From the NCBI GenBank assembly GCA_963580285.1, contig OY757026.1:49079143-49143142 (forward strand): DNA of 64,000 nt, written 5' to 3'. The notes beneath the pieces were generated by a model. It saw only the letters and a program-made list of their open reading frames with translations, had not been told where the DNA came from and made no database searches. The position numbers and the translations under genes were made by a program. Origin of the DNA: Lucinisca nassula. Lineage: Eukaryota > Mollusca > Bivalvia > Lucinida > Lucinidae. Every line of letters begins with the position of its first letter. Position 1 is the stretch's first letter. This document shows positions 52,994-61,664 of the stretch, in pieces.

Positions 52994-53338
52994 GATTGCT
53001 TTTGGTTTAACGTCCCCGTCAACACTATTTAGGTCATTTTGGAGATGTTGCTTCCAATATTGTGGCACTTTTACCCGACATTTAGTCGATACCTGCCGCC
53101 CAATGAAACCAATTGGATTTATATGCATGCATCTCGATAGCTGCCGCCTATCTTGGTACCTGCCGCCCAATGAAACCAAAAGGATTTATATGCATGCAGG
53201 ACTATCTCGCACCACTCTGCCTGGGCAGGCTTCGAGTTTCTAAGCGGCCAACCGTTACTCATTCGCACAGGCGGTTTCAGCTCTGCGTGGAAGCACCGTG
53301 CAGCCCAATCTATTTCTCCAAGCCCCGATGGGCGGGGG
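52994..53338 (-). mobile_element. SINE family S with internal duplication
   Basis: The block ACCTGCCGCCCAATGAAACC...GGATTTATATGCATGCA occurs twice (53091 and 53158), which lengthens the element to about 345 bp. Confidence 0.5.
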
Positions 53339-53735
53339 TGGATAAAGTGCGGTTTACAACGTGAACGAGAAAAGCTTCTGCCTTTAGGAACAGTAAACAT
53401 TTATGTTAGAATTACCTCCTTTTGTGTCTGTATCCATTCGCCTTAAATAGTCCCATGCATTTGGCAGTGAGAGAAGTTCACGACCAGGCGGTTGAACTAT
53501 CAATTGATCTTTTTATCCCATTGGTCGATGGTTGCATGATTTTTTTTTGTGAAACATGCTTTCTTGTTCATGTATTTTTCAATGGTCAAACAAGGTTCAG
53601 TCTGTCTGCGCAGTACAGAAAGAAAGAAATGCAGAAAATGTAATCAAATGTAGAAGACAGAAGATATTTTGCTAGATGAGGGAGGAGATGTGTATTTGTA
53701 AGTTGACTAAATTGTTTTTTTATCAGATTTGTCTG
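53339..53735. other. Intergenic DNA, nothing recognised
   Basis: Short open frames only, no recognisable similarity. Confidence 0.5.
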
Positions 53736-53737
53736 GA

Positions 53738-54058
53738 AGTTGCTAGTGCACTTGCCTCTGACCCAGCAAGCACTCAACGTTGAACTGACGTTGAAACAAC
53801 GTTTGAAACGTTGTTTCAACGTTAGTTCAACGTTGAGTCAACGTTTTGTGCCTGCAGGGGATTCTAGAGGCTCCGGTTCGATCCCCGGCAGTGGTGATAA
53901 AATGTTGGTGTCCTTTGATATCATTTGCAGAGACGAATGCCACAAATTAGGCAAATGGAGCGTCTTTCGAATCAGTGCCCCAGTGCGGAGAGAATCATCC
54001 CCTGCGCTGGTTAAAGATCCCTATCGTAATAACATGATTTCTGTGATTTGTTAGTTTG
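53738..54058 (+). mobile_element. SINE family Y interrupted by a palindromic element
   Basis: Pseudo-tRNA start TTGCTAGTGCACTTGCCTCTGA, then the insert 53761-53860, then TTCTAGAGGCTCCGGTTCGA (B box) and a body with TTTGCAGAGACGAATGCC and AGAATCATCCCCTGCGCTGG. Compare the uninterrupted copy at 57060-57310. Confidence 0.5.
53761..53860. mobile_element. Palindromic element O inside a SINE
   Basis: CACTCAACGTTGAACTGACG and complement around AACGTTTGAAACGTT, made of AACGTTGA/TCAACGTT steps. Ends CCAGCAAGCAC and GTGCCTGCAGG are imperfect inverted repeats. About 100 bp. Confidence 0.5.
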
Positions 54059-54510
54059 TTTTGAGGTTTAACGTCCCCGTCAACACTGTACAGGTCATTT
54101 TGGAGACGTTGCTTCCAATTTTGTGGGACTTTTATCCGACATTGAGATGCAATGACATCTCAAGCCCTGTCGCCCAATGAAACCAATTCATCTTATTTGC
54201 ATTATCTGCTGGTTCCTAGTCTGAAGGTTATCAGTGTTGGAAAAACAGGTAACCAGACCCCCCTGACCTTTCAAGGTCAGGGGGGGTCTGGTTACCTGTT
54301 TTTCCATTATTGACAATGTGCAAGCTGGGAGCCAGCAAATAATGCAAATTTGGGGAATAGGGTTTATAAGCATGGACGGTCCGACTTGGCTTGGGCAGGC
54401 TTAGATCCTCTAAGCGGTTTACCGGTACTTATGTGCAGTCGGTTTGAGCTCTGCGTGGAAACATCATGCAGCCCATCTATTTCTTCAAGCCCCGATGGGC
54501 GGGGGCCGAA
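54059..54510 (-). mobile_element. SINE family S interrupted by MITE I
   Basis: SINE parts 54059-54186 and 54361-54510 rejoin at CCAATAGGGTTTATAAGC when the MITE is removed. Confidence 0.5.
54187..54362. mobile_element. Hairpin MITE family I, copy 2, nested in SINE S
   Basis: Same structure as 14225-14400, with a perfect CAGGTAACCAGACCCCCCTG stem. AAT (or AT) at both junctions is the probable target duplication. Confidence 0.5.
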
Positions 54511-54591
54511 CATGATTGCTGTGTAAGCTTTGGAGTGTATGTATTGTACACCTGCGAGTATTAAATGGTCAAAATGTGATCGATCGCAGTT

Positions 54592-54835
54592 TTGTTTATT
54601 TGATTTGAGGTTTAACAGCTTTACGCCACCGTCAACACTATTTAGGTCATTTTGGAGACTTTGCTTCCAATTTTGTGGGACTTTTACCCGACTATGAGTG
54701 GAAATGAGATCTCAGACTCTGTCACCCGATGAACATTTGGAACCAATAGGGTTTATTTGCAACGAAGGTCCGACTCTCACCACTTTGCTTGGGCAGGCTA
54801 AGGCCTTCTAAGCGGTTTACCAGTACGGAGCGATC
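54592..54835 (-). mobile_element. SINE family S, head truncated
   Basis: Plus reading TTTGTTTATTTGATTTGAGG-like start, with a small insertion (AGCTTTACGCC) after GGTTTAAC, ending at CGGTTTACCAGTAC. Confidence 0.5.
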
Positions 54836-54881
54836 GCAGTAACCATAGTAGGTACGAAAGAAAGATAGTTGGTAAGAAAAT

Positions 54882-55117
54882 TGAGCTGGGCCACAGCATT
54901 TCCTTCAATTAACAGGTGCGCCCGGGGAAGAACCAGATCAGCATGCACATCCCTATAGTCTGATCAGAGACTTCCCTTGCAGCATGAAGGAGCATTGGGC
55001 GCTCAGCTGTTCTTAGAGCGCACAACGAAGACACTTATCAAACTGCGCGGATGCGCAGGTTGATCCGAGTCTTCGCTGGGCGCACATGATATTGTAGGAA
55101 ATGCTGTGCCCCGGCTC
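54882..55117. mobile_element. Hairpin MITE family L, copy 2
   Basis: GAGCTGGGCCACAGCATTTC and AAATGCTGTGCCCCGGCTC termini, core hairpin around GCGCGGATGCGC (about 55045). Confidence 0.5.
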
Positions 55118-55150
55118 AAACAATATTTTCCCTTGCAATCACCAACGATT

Positions 55151-55438
55151 ACGGCCCCGCCCATTGGGGCTTGAAGAAATCAATGAGCTGCATGATGCTT
55201 CCACGCAGAGCTGAATCCTACTGGTAAACCACTTAGAGGATCTAAGCCTGCCCAGACAATGCGGTGCGAATCGGACCATCCATGCTTATAAACCCTATTG
55301 GTTTCATTGGGCAACAGGGCTTGAGATATCATTCATCTCAATGTCGGGTAAAAGTCCCACAAAATTGGAAGCAACGTCTTCAAAATGACCTACATAGTGT
55401 TGACGGGGACGTTCAACATCAAATCAAACAAACATCAT
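55151..55438 (+). mobile_element. SINE family S, likely 8-bp target duplication
   Basis: CAACGATT at 55143-55150 and 55439-55446. Head GGCCCCGCCCATTGGGG, tail GACGTTCAACATCAAATCAA. Confidence 0.5.
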
Positions 55439-55530
55439 CAACGATTCTCATTGAGTTTTAACTGCAAATGAAGACATTTATATTTTTTGTATCACGTTGA
55501 GAAGTCCTTTCAAAGGACACCTCTGTAAAT

Positions 55531-55737
55531 ACAGTAAAATTCCTACATTGAGACCACCTTTGGGACTGTTCAAAAGTGGTCTTAAAGACCACTTTTGAAC
55601 AGTCCCAAAGGTGGCCCTGACCAGCGGACATTGTAGGCAGAACACTCAAAGAAAAAATAAGTGTACCTTTCAAAATAAACTTTTTATAGCAGAATTAGTC
55701 TTAATTTTAGGTGGTCTTAATAGCGGAATTTCACTGT
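55531..55737 (+). mobile_element. Hairpin MITE family B, intact copy
   Basis: 207 bp from ACAGTAAAATTCC to GGAATTTCACTGT, flanked by TA on each side if the TIR starts at CAGT. Hairpin AGACCACCTTTGGGACTGTT and complement (55551-55615). The reference copy for family B. Confidence 0.5.
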
Positions 55738-55752
55738 ATGTTCTTTAAAATG

Positions 55753-55915
55753 GTTAGAAGCCTCCGTGGTCGAGTGGTTACGCTACTCGCCTTGTAAACC
55801 AGGGGTCGCAGGTTCGATCCCGGGCTTCTCCAGATTTTCGGATGAGTCTTTAAACCGAGGTCCCGTCTCCGTATGACCTTAGCTGTTGGTGGGACGTAAA
55901 ACTGAAACACTCACT
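55753..55915 (+). mobile_element. SINE family W (pseudo-tRNA head)
   Basis: GCCTCCGTGGTCGAGTGGTT (A box), CCTTGTAAACCAGG (anticodon region, apparent TGT), GGTTCGATCCC (B box), then TCTTTAAACCGAGGTCCCGT and a GGTGGGACGTAAAACTGAAA tail. Other copies are at 31215 and 63946. Confidence 0.5.
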
Positions 55916-56155
55916 CTTTAAAATGGTTATCCTAAATGGAAGTAAGGAATATGAGGAATACGCCGCAGAACTGGAAAATATGAAGTGTAAACCCTACTTT
56001 ATATAGAACAGTGGTGTTTGTGGTATCATTATTGCCCATATTTTTGCTCAAGTCTGAGAATGTGGTAACCTCCAGCCTCTCCCACCCCGCCCCAACCCTG
56101 TAAATAACACTATATATAGAGGTAATGGTGTTCAGAGGGGTATACATATTCTCAT
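55916..56155. mobile_element. Decayed MITE A-like segment
   Basis: TAAACCCTACTTTATATAGA and ATATTTTTGCTCAAGTCTGA are weak matches to the family left half. Boundaries uncertain. Confidence 0.5.
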
Positions 56156-56900
56156 ACGCCGGTTTGAAAAAAAAATGGGACGTATTATGGTGACATGTCG
56201 CTGTTCGTCCGTCCATCCGTCGGCTCGTCCGTCAGCTTTCGTGAGAGGGTATATGTGTACGGGTCAGGCTTTTGGGAAAAATCCACTTGCGAGTTGCACG
56301 ACTTAAATCGATATTTTCGATATTTTCTAATGACTTCCAGGGGTAGAGGTGGGGGGGGGTATAGGTGCTGTTTCCAAACATCTTATTTGCACAAGTTCGG
56401 TGTCCATGATTTACCTTGACCTGTGGGTCTGAACGTACGGGATGAGTTCTGAGTTGCGATAGGAATGTGTCTATGATGGACAACATTCTGGGGTGTCAGT
56501 TTGTCCGTATTTCTGTGGTGCAACCCATTAATGCTCCCTCTTGCGTCCGTCCGTTTGTTCGTCCTTCCGAAACTTAAGAGCAGTCAATAACTTTCTTATT
56601 TCTGGATGGTTTGCAGAAAAGTTAACCATCAGGAGACGATGTGTCGCGCACAAAACCCAGGTCCGTACCGCCAAGGCCAAGGTTGTACTTAGCGGTCAAA
56701 GGTAAAAAAAGGGTCTGAAACTTAAACACGTTCAATAACTTTCCTATTTCTGGAATGGATTTTGAAAATACTTGGCAGAAATGTTAATCATCATAATACG
56801 ATGTGTCGCGCACAAAACCGAGATCCGTACCTCCAAGGTCAAGGTTGCACTTAGAGGTCAAAGGTCAAAAAAGTGTCAGAAGTTGGCGGACGGTCAAATC
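56156..56900. repeat. Two-copy repeat (about 170 bp) with nuclear-receptor-like half-sites
   Basis: After GTCCGTCC-type simple repeats, units at about 56575-56710 and 56715-56895 share CAATAACTTTC, ATTTCTGGA, ACGATGTGTCGCGCACAAAA and AAGGTTG(T/C)ACTTAG. A perfect AGGTCAAAGGTCA lies at 56855-56867. Confidence 0.5.
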
Positions 56901-56909
56901 TAAAACTTT

Positions 56910-57500
56910 CCCACATCACGAAGACACGCCTATATAATTTTGAGTCCCTTGAAACCCACTTTTGTATAGTAAAACTGGGGTTTCTTTCTATATATACTGC
57001 CATACGCCCTCGCGGACATTCTAGGCAGGTGTATATTACATAAACTAGTTTTGCAGGATGAAAGCCAACACAGTAATCATGTAATTATGGTAGGGTTCTT
57101 TAACCTGCACAGGGGATGGTTCTCCCTGCACAGGGGGTCTCCAGTTAACGTCCCGATCCGAAGGACGGTGCACTTAATGACATTCATCCCTGCAAATGAT
57201 GCCAATGGAGCGTGTTCGGACACCGAAAATTTATCGCCGCTGCCGGGGATCGAACCCGGGACCTCTAGCATCAGAGGCAAGTGCACTAACCACTGAGCTA
57301 TCACGCTCCAGAGGGGTAAAGCTGATTTTTCTTATTTCTACTCTAAAATATCGATTGTGGGTACTCGTTAGAACCGCCTCATCGAGGCGGTTCTAACGAG
57401 TACCCACAATCTATATTTTGAGCAGAAATAAGAAAAATTTCACATAATTTTTTCGGCGATAAAGGTTATAATGTTTTTGTATAGGCGCGTTTTCAAAATA
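56910..57500 (+). mobile_element. MITE family A split by foreign DNA with a SINE Y
   Basis: Left part 56916-56990 (ATCACGAAGACACGCCTATA...AACTGGGGTTT), right part 57312-57500 with a perfect hairpin (57355-57418). The roughly 320 bases between contain SINE Y (57060-57310). Confidence 0.5.
57060..57310 (-). mobile_element. SINE family Y, uninterrupted copy
   Basis: On the minus strand: GAGCGTGATAGCTCAGTGGT (A box), GCCTCTGATGCTAGAGG, GGTTCGATCCCCGGCAGC (B box), TTTGCAGGGATGAATGTC, ACCATCCCCTGTGCAGG. A pseudo-tRNA head rather than a tRNA gene, since the body follows directly. Confidence 0.5.
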
Positions 57501-58026
57501 ATATGGGATAAAACGAGTATTAAAAGCAAGAAAACCTGGAGTGTATGTAATGTACCCCTGCGGTAATGGTCAAATGTGACCGACGCAGTATCAGTAGAAA
57601 GAAAGAAAGAAACGAAAAAAAAAAATTGATTCAGATTTTCTGAATGGAGTTTAGAAGCATTAATTATTTTTTTTATATGAAAAAGTTCGATAGTTTTCTT
57701 ATTTGTAACCTCAATATAGAGTAGTATTCGTGTGCGATCGGTTTCAGCTCTGCGTGGAAGCATCATGTATTTCTTCAAGCCCCGATAGGCGGGGACAGAC
57801 TTGTAACATGATGCTTATTAACATTGTAATAGGGCAAAAGGTGGCCACACTGATCAGACTGTATTGAGCATTTACAGAAGATTATGAAAGCGCCGCTGAT
57901 AGGAATGTCAGTAATAAATGCCACGTTGAACAGGTCTAAGAATGTTGTTTTATTGAAAGGCAGTCTATAAATGTAAAGTCTGTCTATAAATTTAAAGACA
58001 TTTTAGTCTGTGGATTTAATTTTTTT
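57501..58026. other. Mostly unannotated, with a SINE S head fragment
   Basis: 57725-57795 matches the SINE S head (minus): GGTTTCAGCTCTGCGTGGAA to CCCCGATAGGCGGGG. GAAA repeats at 57598-57625. The rest shows nothing. Confidence 0.5.
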
Positions 58027-58322
58027 TCTAATGAAGTTTAACGGCCCTGTCAACACTATGTCATTTCTAAGCCGGCCGGTTTACCTATCCACACTTTTCC
58101 TGGGCAGGCTTATACGTAAGCGGTTAGCCAGTACAGTGCACATTCTTTCGCCAGAAGCTGACAACGGCCCTTCTTGAATCAGCGGGAGAGAGAAAATGAC
58201 AGTATAATAGATTTCATGATCAATCTCCACGAAAGAATGTTGCCGACCCAGGCAGGTATCGAACCCGCGTCCACCTGATCACCAGTCAGACGCGCATCAG
58301 ACTGAGCTACTGACTGTGGCCG
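58027..58322 (-). mobile_element. SINE family T, full-length
   Basis: Plus reading GTTTAACGGCCCTGTCAACA (tail) to the head GAGCTACTGACTGTGGCCGG, with CGAAAGAATGTTGCCGACCC and a B box (GGTATCGAACCC reversed). Confidence 0.5.
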
Positions 58323-58464
58323 GCGTCTGTGGATTTAAAGACTAACACAAGGACAATCATGGATATGATAAAACATTCTCATACGCTGCCTCAGTCCTCA
58401 TCTCATTAACAACGTGCGTTGTAAAACACAGCATGCATTTTATTATCTCTAAATATCGTTTTCG

Positions 58465-59046
58465 GCCCCCTCCCATCGGGGCTTGAAGAAATAGATGGGC
58501 TGCATGATGCTTCCACGCAGAGCTGAAGCCGATCCGCACACGAGTACTGGTAAACCGCTTAGAGGATCTAAGCCTGCCCAGTCAAAGCGGCGCTTATAAA
58601 ACCCTATTGGTTTCATGTGGCGGCAGAGCTTGAGATGTCATTTCATCTCAATGTTTCGCCCCCGCCCATCGGGGCTTGAAGAAATATATGAGCTGCACAA
58701 TGCTTCCACGCAGAGCTGAATCCGGCCCGCACACTAGTACTGGTAAACCGCTTAAAGGATCTAACCTGTCCAGGAACCGCGGTGCAAGGCGGACCGTCCA
58801 TGCTAATAAACCCTATTGGTTTCATTGGGCGACAGGGCTTGAGAAGTCATTTCATCTCAATGTCGGGTTAAAGTCCCACAAAATTGGAAGCAACGTCTCC
58901 AAAATGACCTTTACAGTGTTGACGGGGACGTTAAACCTCAAATCAAACAAACAAACAAAATCATCTCAATGTCGGGTAAAAGTCCCACAGAATTGAAAGC
59001 AACGTCCCCAAAATGTCCTTTACAGTGTTGAACGGGGACGTTAAAG
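58465..59046 (+). mobile_element. SINE family S split by a second SINE family S
   Basis: The outer copy comprises 58465-58654 and 58961-59046. Its two parts are contiguous in sequence across the duplicated TCATCTCAATGT. Confidence 0.5.
58655..58960 (+). mobile_element. SINE family S nested in another SINE S, 12-bp target duplication
   Basis: TCATCTCAATGT at 58643-58654 and 58961-58972. The nested copy is 306 bp, head CGCCCCCGCCCATCGGGG, tail with four CAAA units. Confidence 0.5.
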
Positions 59047-59099
59047 TAGCTGGAAAAAGTGGGGGCAATCTAGTCCTTAAGACTATTTGGTCCCTCTGT

Positions 59100-59225
59100 C
59101 ATCATATCCGGTCCGCCATCTTGGATGACGTCACATCATGTCCACCATCATGGATAACATGCGGTCGGTCATCTTTGAATGTCATCACACCCGGTCAGCC
59201 ATGTTGGATGACGTCATAACGCGCC
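59100..59225 (+). repeat. Short tandem cluster with YY1-like and CRE motifs
   Basis: Four loose units of about 25-30 bases. Unit 1 has CCGCCATCTTGG (59113) then TGACGTCA (59126); unit 4 has CAGCCATGTTGGA then TGACGTCA (59209). Units 2 and 3 are decayed. Resembles proximal promoter motifs, but no gene follows. Confidence 0.5.
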
Positions 59226-59609
59226 ACTTTTTATCCGGTCAGATTTTAGGCTTTGAAAAACCGCGCAATTATGATTTTTTTTGCGCGCGCGTACTTACTT
59301 AAGAGAGTAATATTGACTCATATTATTGTCGGATGATAAATCTATATTTTTCATCACTTGCGCAGGTGCCTCCCCGCTACCTACCTCTTCCTACCTTTTG
59401 GGCCTGTTGGGTCTTTGCCCTCGTTGCCCTCTCCTCACATCTTCAATCATTTTCTCATTCTTTCCCCTGTCTGGGCTTTGGATGCTGTGTTTGTGTGTGA
59501 TGGTGGTGGTGGGGGACGACTTTTCTCGGGAGCTTACTGTGTGTTAAGAGTGCAATATTGTATAAACTCCTATTATTTTTATGCCATACACGGTCCTCAC
59601 TACCTTCTC
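59226..59609. other. CT-rich intergenic DNA
   Basis: A pyrimidine-rich stretch on the plus strand with open frames from base composition. Nothing recognised. Confidence 0.5.
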
Positions 59610-60180
59610 ACCGCGTCCTCAATACCTCCCAATTGCCTCATTGCTTCTAGGGCACTATGGGAAACGGGTTCGGGTATGTTCGGCGTTGCCCTTATCGTCT
59701 CCTTAAAACATCTACAACAATCACACAACTCGTGTTACCCTCACTGCCTACCGGTAACCCCTTACTACCTACTTACCGCCTCCTCACTACGGCCTCACCG
59801 CGTCCTCAATGCCTCCCCATTGCCTCATCGCTTCTAGGGTACTATGGGAAACGAGTTGGGTATGTTCGGCGTTACCCTTACCATCTTCTTAAAACATTTT
59901 CAACAATCACACAACACGATTGCGCTGGTTACCCTCACTGCCTTCCGGTTACCCCTCACTACCTACTCACCACCTCCTCACTTCCTCCTCACCGCCTCCT
60001 CACTACCTCCTCACCGCCTCCTCAATACCGCCTCATTGCCTCATCGTTTCCAGAGCACAAGGGTATTAAACGAGTTTGGGCTTGTTCGGCGTTACTATTA
60101 ACGCCTCCTTAAAACATCATCTATCACTCCTCGAGCATTATTCTCACCCCGTCTGGTTGTGTGCGGGTGCGGCAGGGTAT
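59610..60180 (+). repeat. Three-unit minisatellite with CCTCCTCAC filler
   Basis: Units begin near 59630, 59812 and 60028 and share CATTGCCTCATCG, CTATGGGAAACG, TATGTTCGGCGTTACC and TTAAAACAT. Between units lies CCTCCTCACTA/CCGCCTCCTCA filler of varying length. Overlapping open frames of 151 and 159 codons result from the composition; I do not call genes. Confidence 0.5.
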
Positions 60181-60568
60181 CTTAAACAAGCACGAGCATG
60201 GTAATAGCTTTTATCAAAGTATTAAAAGGCTCTGTAAACTCCTAATGTTGTTTAATCTTACATTTGAAAACCCCGCATTTTACTGATTTTAGTTCTGTCG
60301 AAGCGAGTGCACGTCGGTATGTTGATAAAATGATAAAAGCATTATACACATTAATACCTTAGCTCATTTTACATATGAATCTTATTACAAACTCTTCAAT
60401 TATGGCTGAATGAATTTGATTATATAAAAGACAACTATATAATTTGCAGTTGCACATAATTACTGAATATTCCACAGATAATGTCCAAGTTACTGTAAAT
60501 AGCACATTGCGATTTTTTCTGTTACAGTTTACACCATTTTCATGAGTCTTTAAATTTGCAGACAGTCT
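60181..60568. other. AT-rich intergenic DNA, nothing recognised
   Basis: No repeat or coding similarity noticed. Confidence 0.5.
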
Positions 60569-60781
60569 TTAACTCTTATCCTGCTGTTCACGACAACCTC
60601 TATCTTTGGAAACATTGTAGATCCAGATCAGATGGATTCTGAAGAAGACATCTGATCAGGATCTAAACTGTTTGACATTCAATTTATGAATTTGTACGAA
60701 CAAATTACATCAAGTATTCTGATTGGTTCAACGTCAGAAATGGGTGTGGCTTAACAGAATATGCAGCAAGAGAAGGGTTAA
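60569..60781 (+). mobile_element. MITE family H copy
   Basis: TTAACTCTTATCCTGCTGTT and GCAGCAAGAGAAGGGTTAA termini; core AGATCCAGATCAGATGGATT with ATCTGATCAGGATCTAAAC. The core hairpin is kept, so the family probably tolerates change in arm sequence by paired substitutions. Confidence 0.5.
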
Positions 60782-60926
60782 ATTTATAGACCGTCTTTAA
60801 ATAAAAACAACTTTCTTAGACTTGCTGAAGTCGCGTACGCACATTGATTTGGATCGTTCTTTTCTGTACCTCAGTAGTGTTGGGTAAAACGTTTTGTTTT
60901 TGACTTTTAATGTTTATTTATAACAT

Positions 60927-61110
60927 GTGGCCCCATGGCCTAAATGGTACAAGCGCTGACTCTCAATCATTAGGTCTCTCATCTGGCCACATGTGAGATG
61001 CCAAGTCCTGAAACAGAAGGTCATGTAGTTTTTCTCCGGGGACTCCGGTTTTCGACCACCTCTGAATTATGATCAGCTCGAAATGAGTGAAATAATCTTG
61101 AACAAACCAA
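60927..61110 (+). mobile_element. SINE family X, copy 3
   Basis: GTGGCCCCATGGCCTAAATG head, AATCATTAGGTCTCTCATC, AACAGAAGGTCATGTAG, CTCCGGTTTTCGACCACC, AATAATCTTGAAC end. Confidence 0.5.
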
Positions 61111-61189
61111 GCATAATGATTTGAGTCCCTATTCCGTATTGCATCAAACTATGCTAACATATTTATCATTCTAGTTCAATTGCTTCCCC

Positions 61190-61488
61190 GCCCCGCCCAT
61201 CGGGGCTTGCAGAAATAGATGGGCTGCATGATGCTTCCACGCAGAGCTGAAACTAACCGCATGTGAGTACTGGTAAACCGCTTAGAGGTTCTAAGCATGC
61301 CAAGGAAAAGTGGTGCGAGTTGGACCGATCGTGCATATAAACCCTATTGGTTTCATTGGGCGGCAGGGCTTGAGATGTCATTTCATCTCAATGTCGGGGT
61401 AAAAGTCCCATAAACTTGGAAGCAACGTCTCTAAAATGACCTATACAGTGCTGACAGGGACGTTAAACCCCAAATCAAACAAACAATT
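61190..61488 (+). mobile_element. SINE family S, full-length
   Basis: CCCCGCCCATCGGGGCTTGC to GACGTTAAACCCCAAATCAA plus CAAA. CAATTGCTTCC (left) and CAATTACTTCC (right) are a likely target duplication with one change. Confidence 0.5.
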
Positions 61489-61664
61489 ACTTCCAGATAT
61501 CTTTACACGAACTATGCTCTCAAAATGCATGCGATTATTTTCTGAACTTCTTAAGAATTTATAATTAATAATGTAATAATATGATTCATAATAGCAATAA
61601 ATTAAAAATTAAAGACAGAATAAAATAAATTATTCCAATTTTGTTCCGATTCTCAGTTTTGCGC

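Noticed and set aside
55753..55826. tRNA-Thr(TGT)-like gene
   Set aside because: The head is followed by the SINE W body and tail, which also occur at 31215, and a further head copy starts at 63946. The cloverleaf is imperfect.
59358..60112. 159- and 151-codon proline/leucine-rich frames
   Set aside because: Two frames open in the same C/T-rich minisatellite, which is what base composition predicts.
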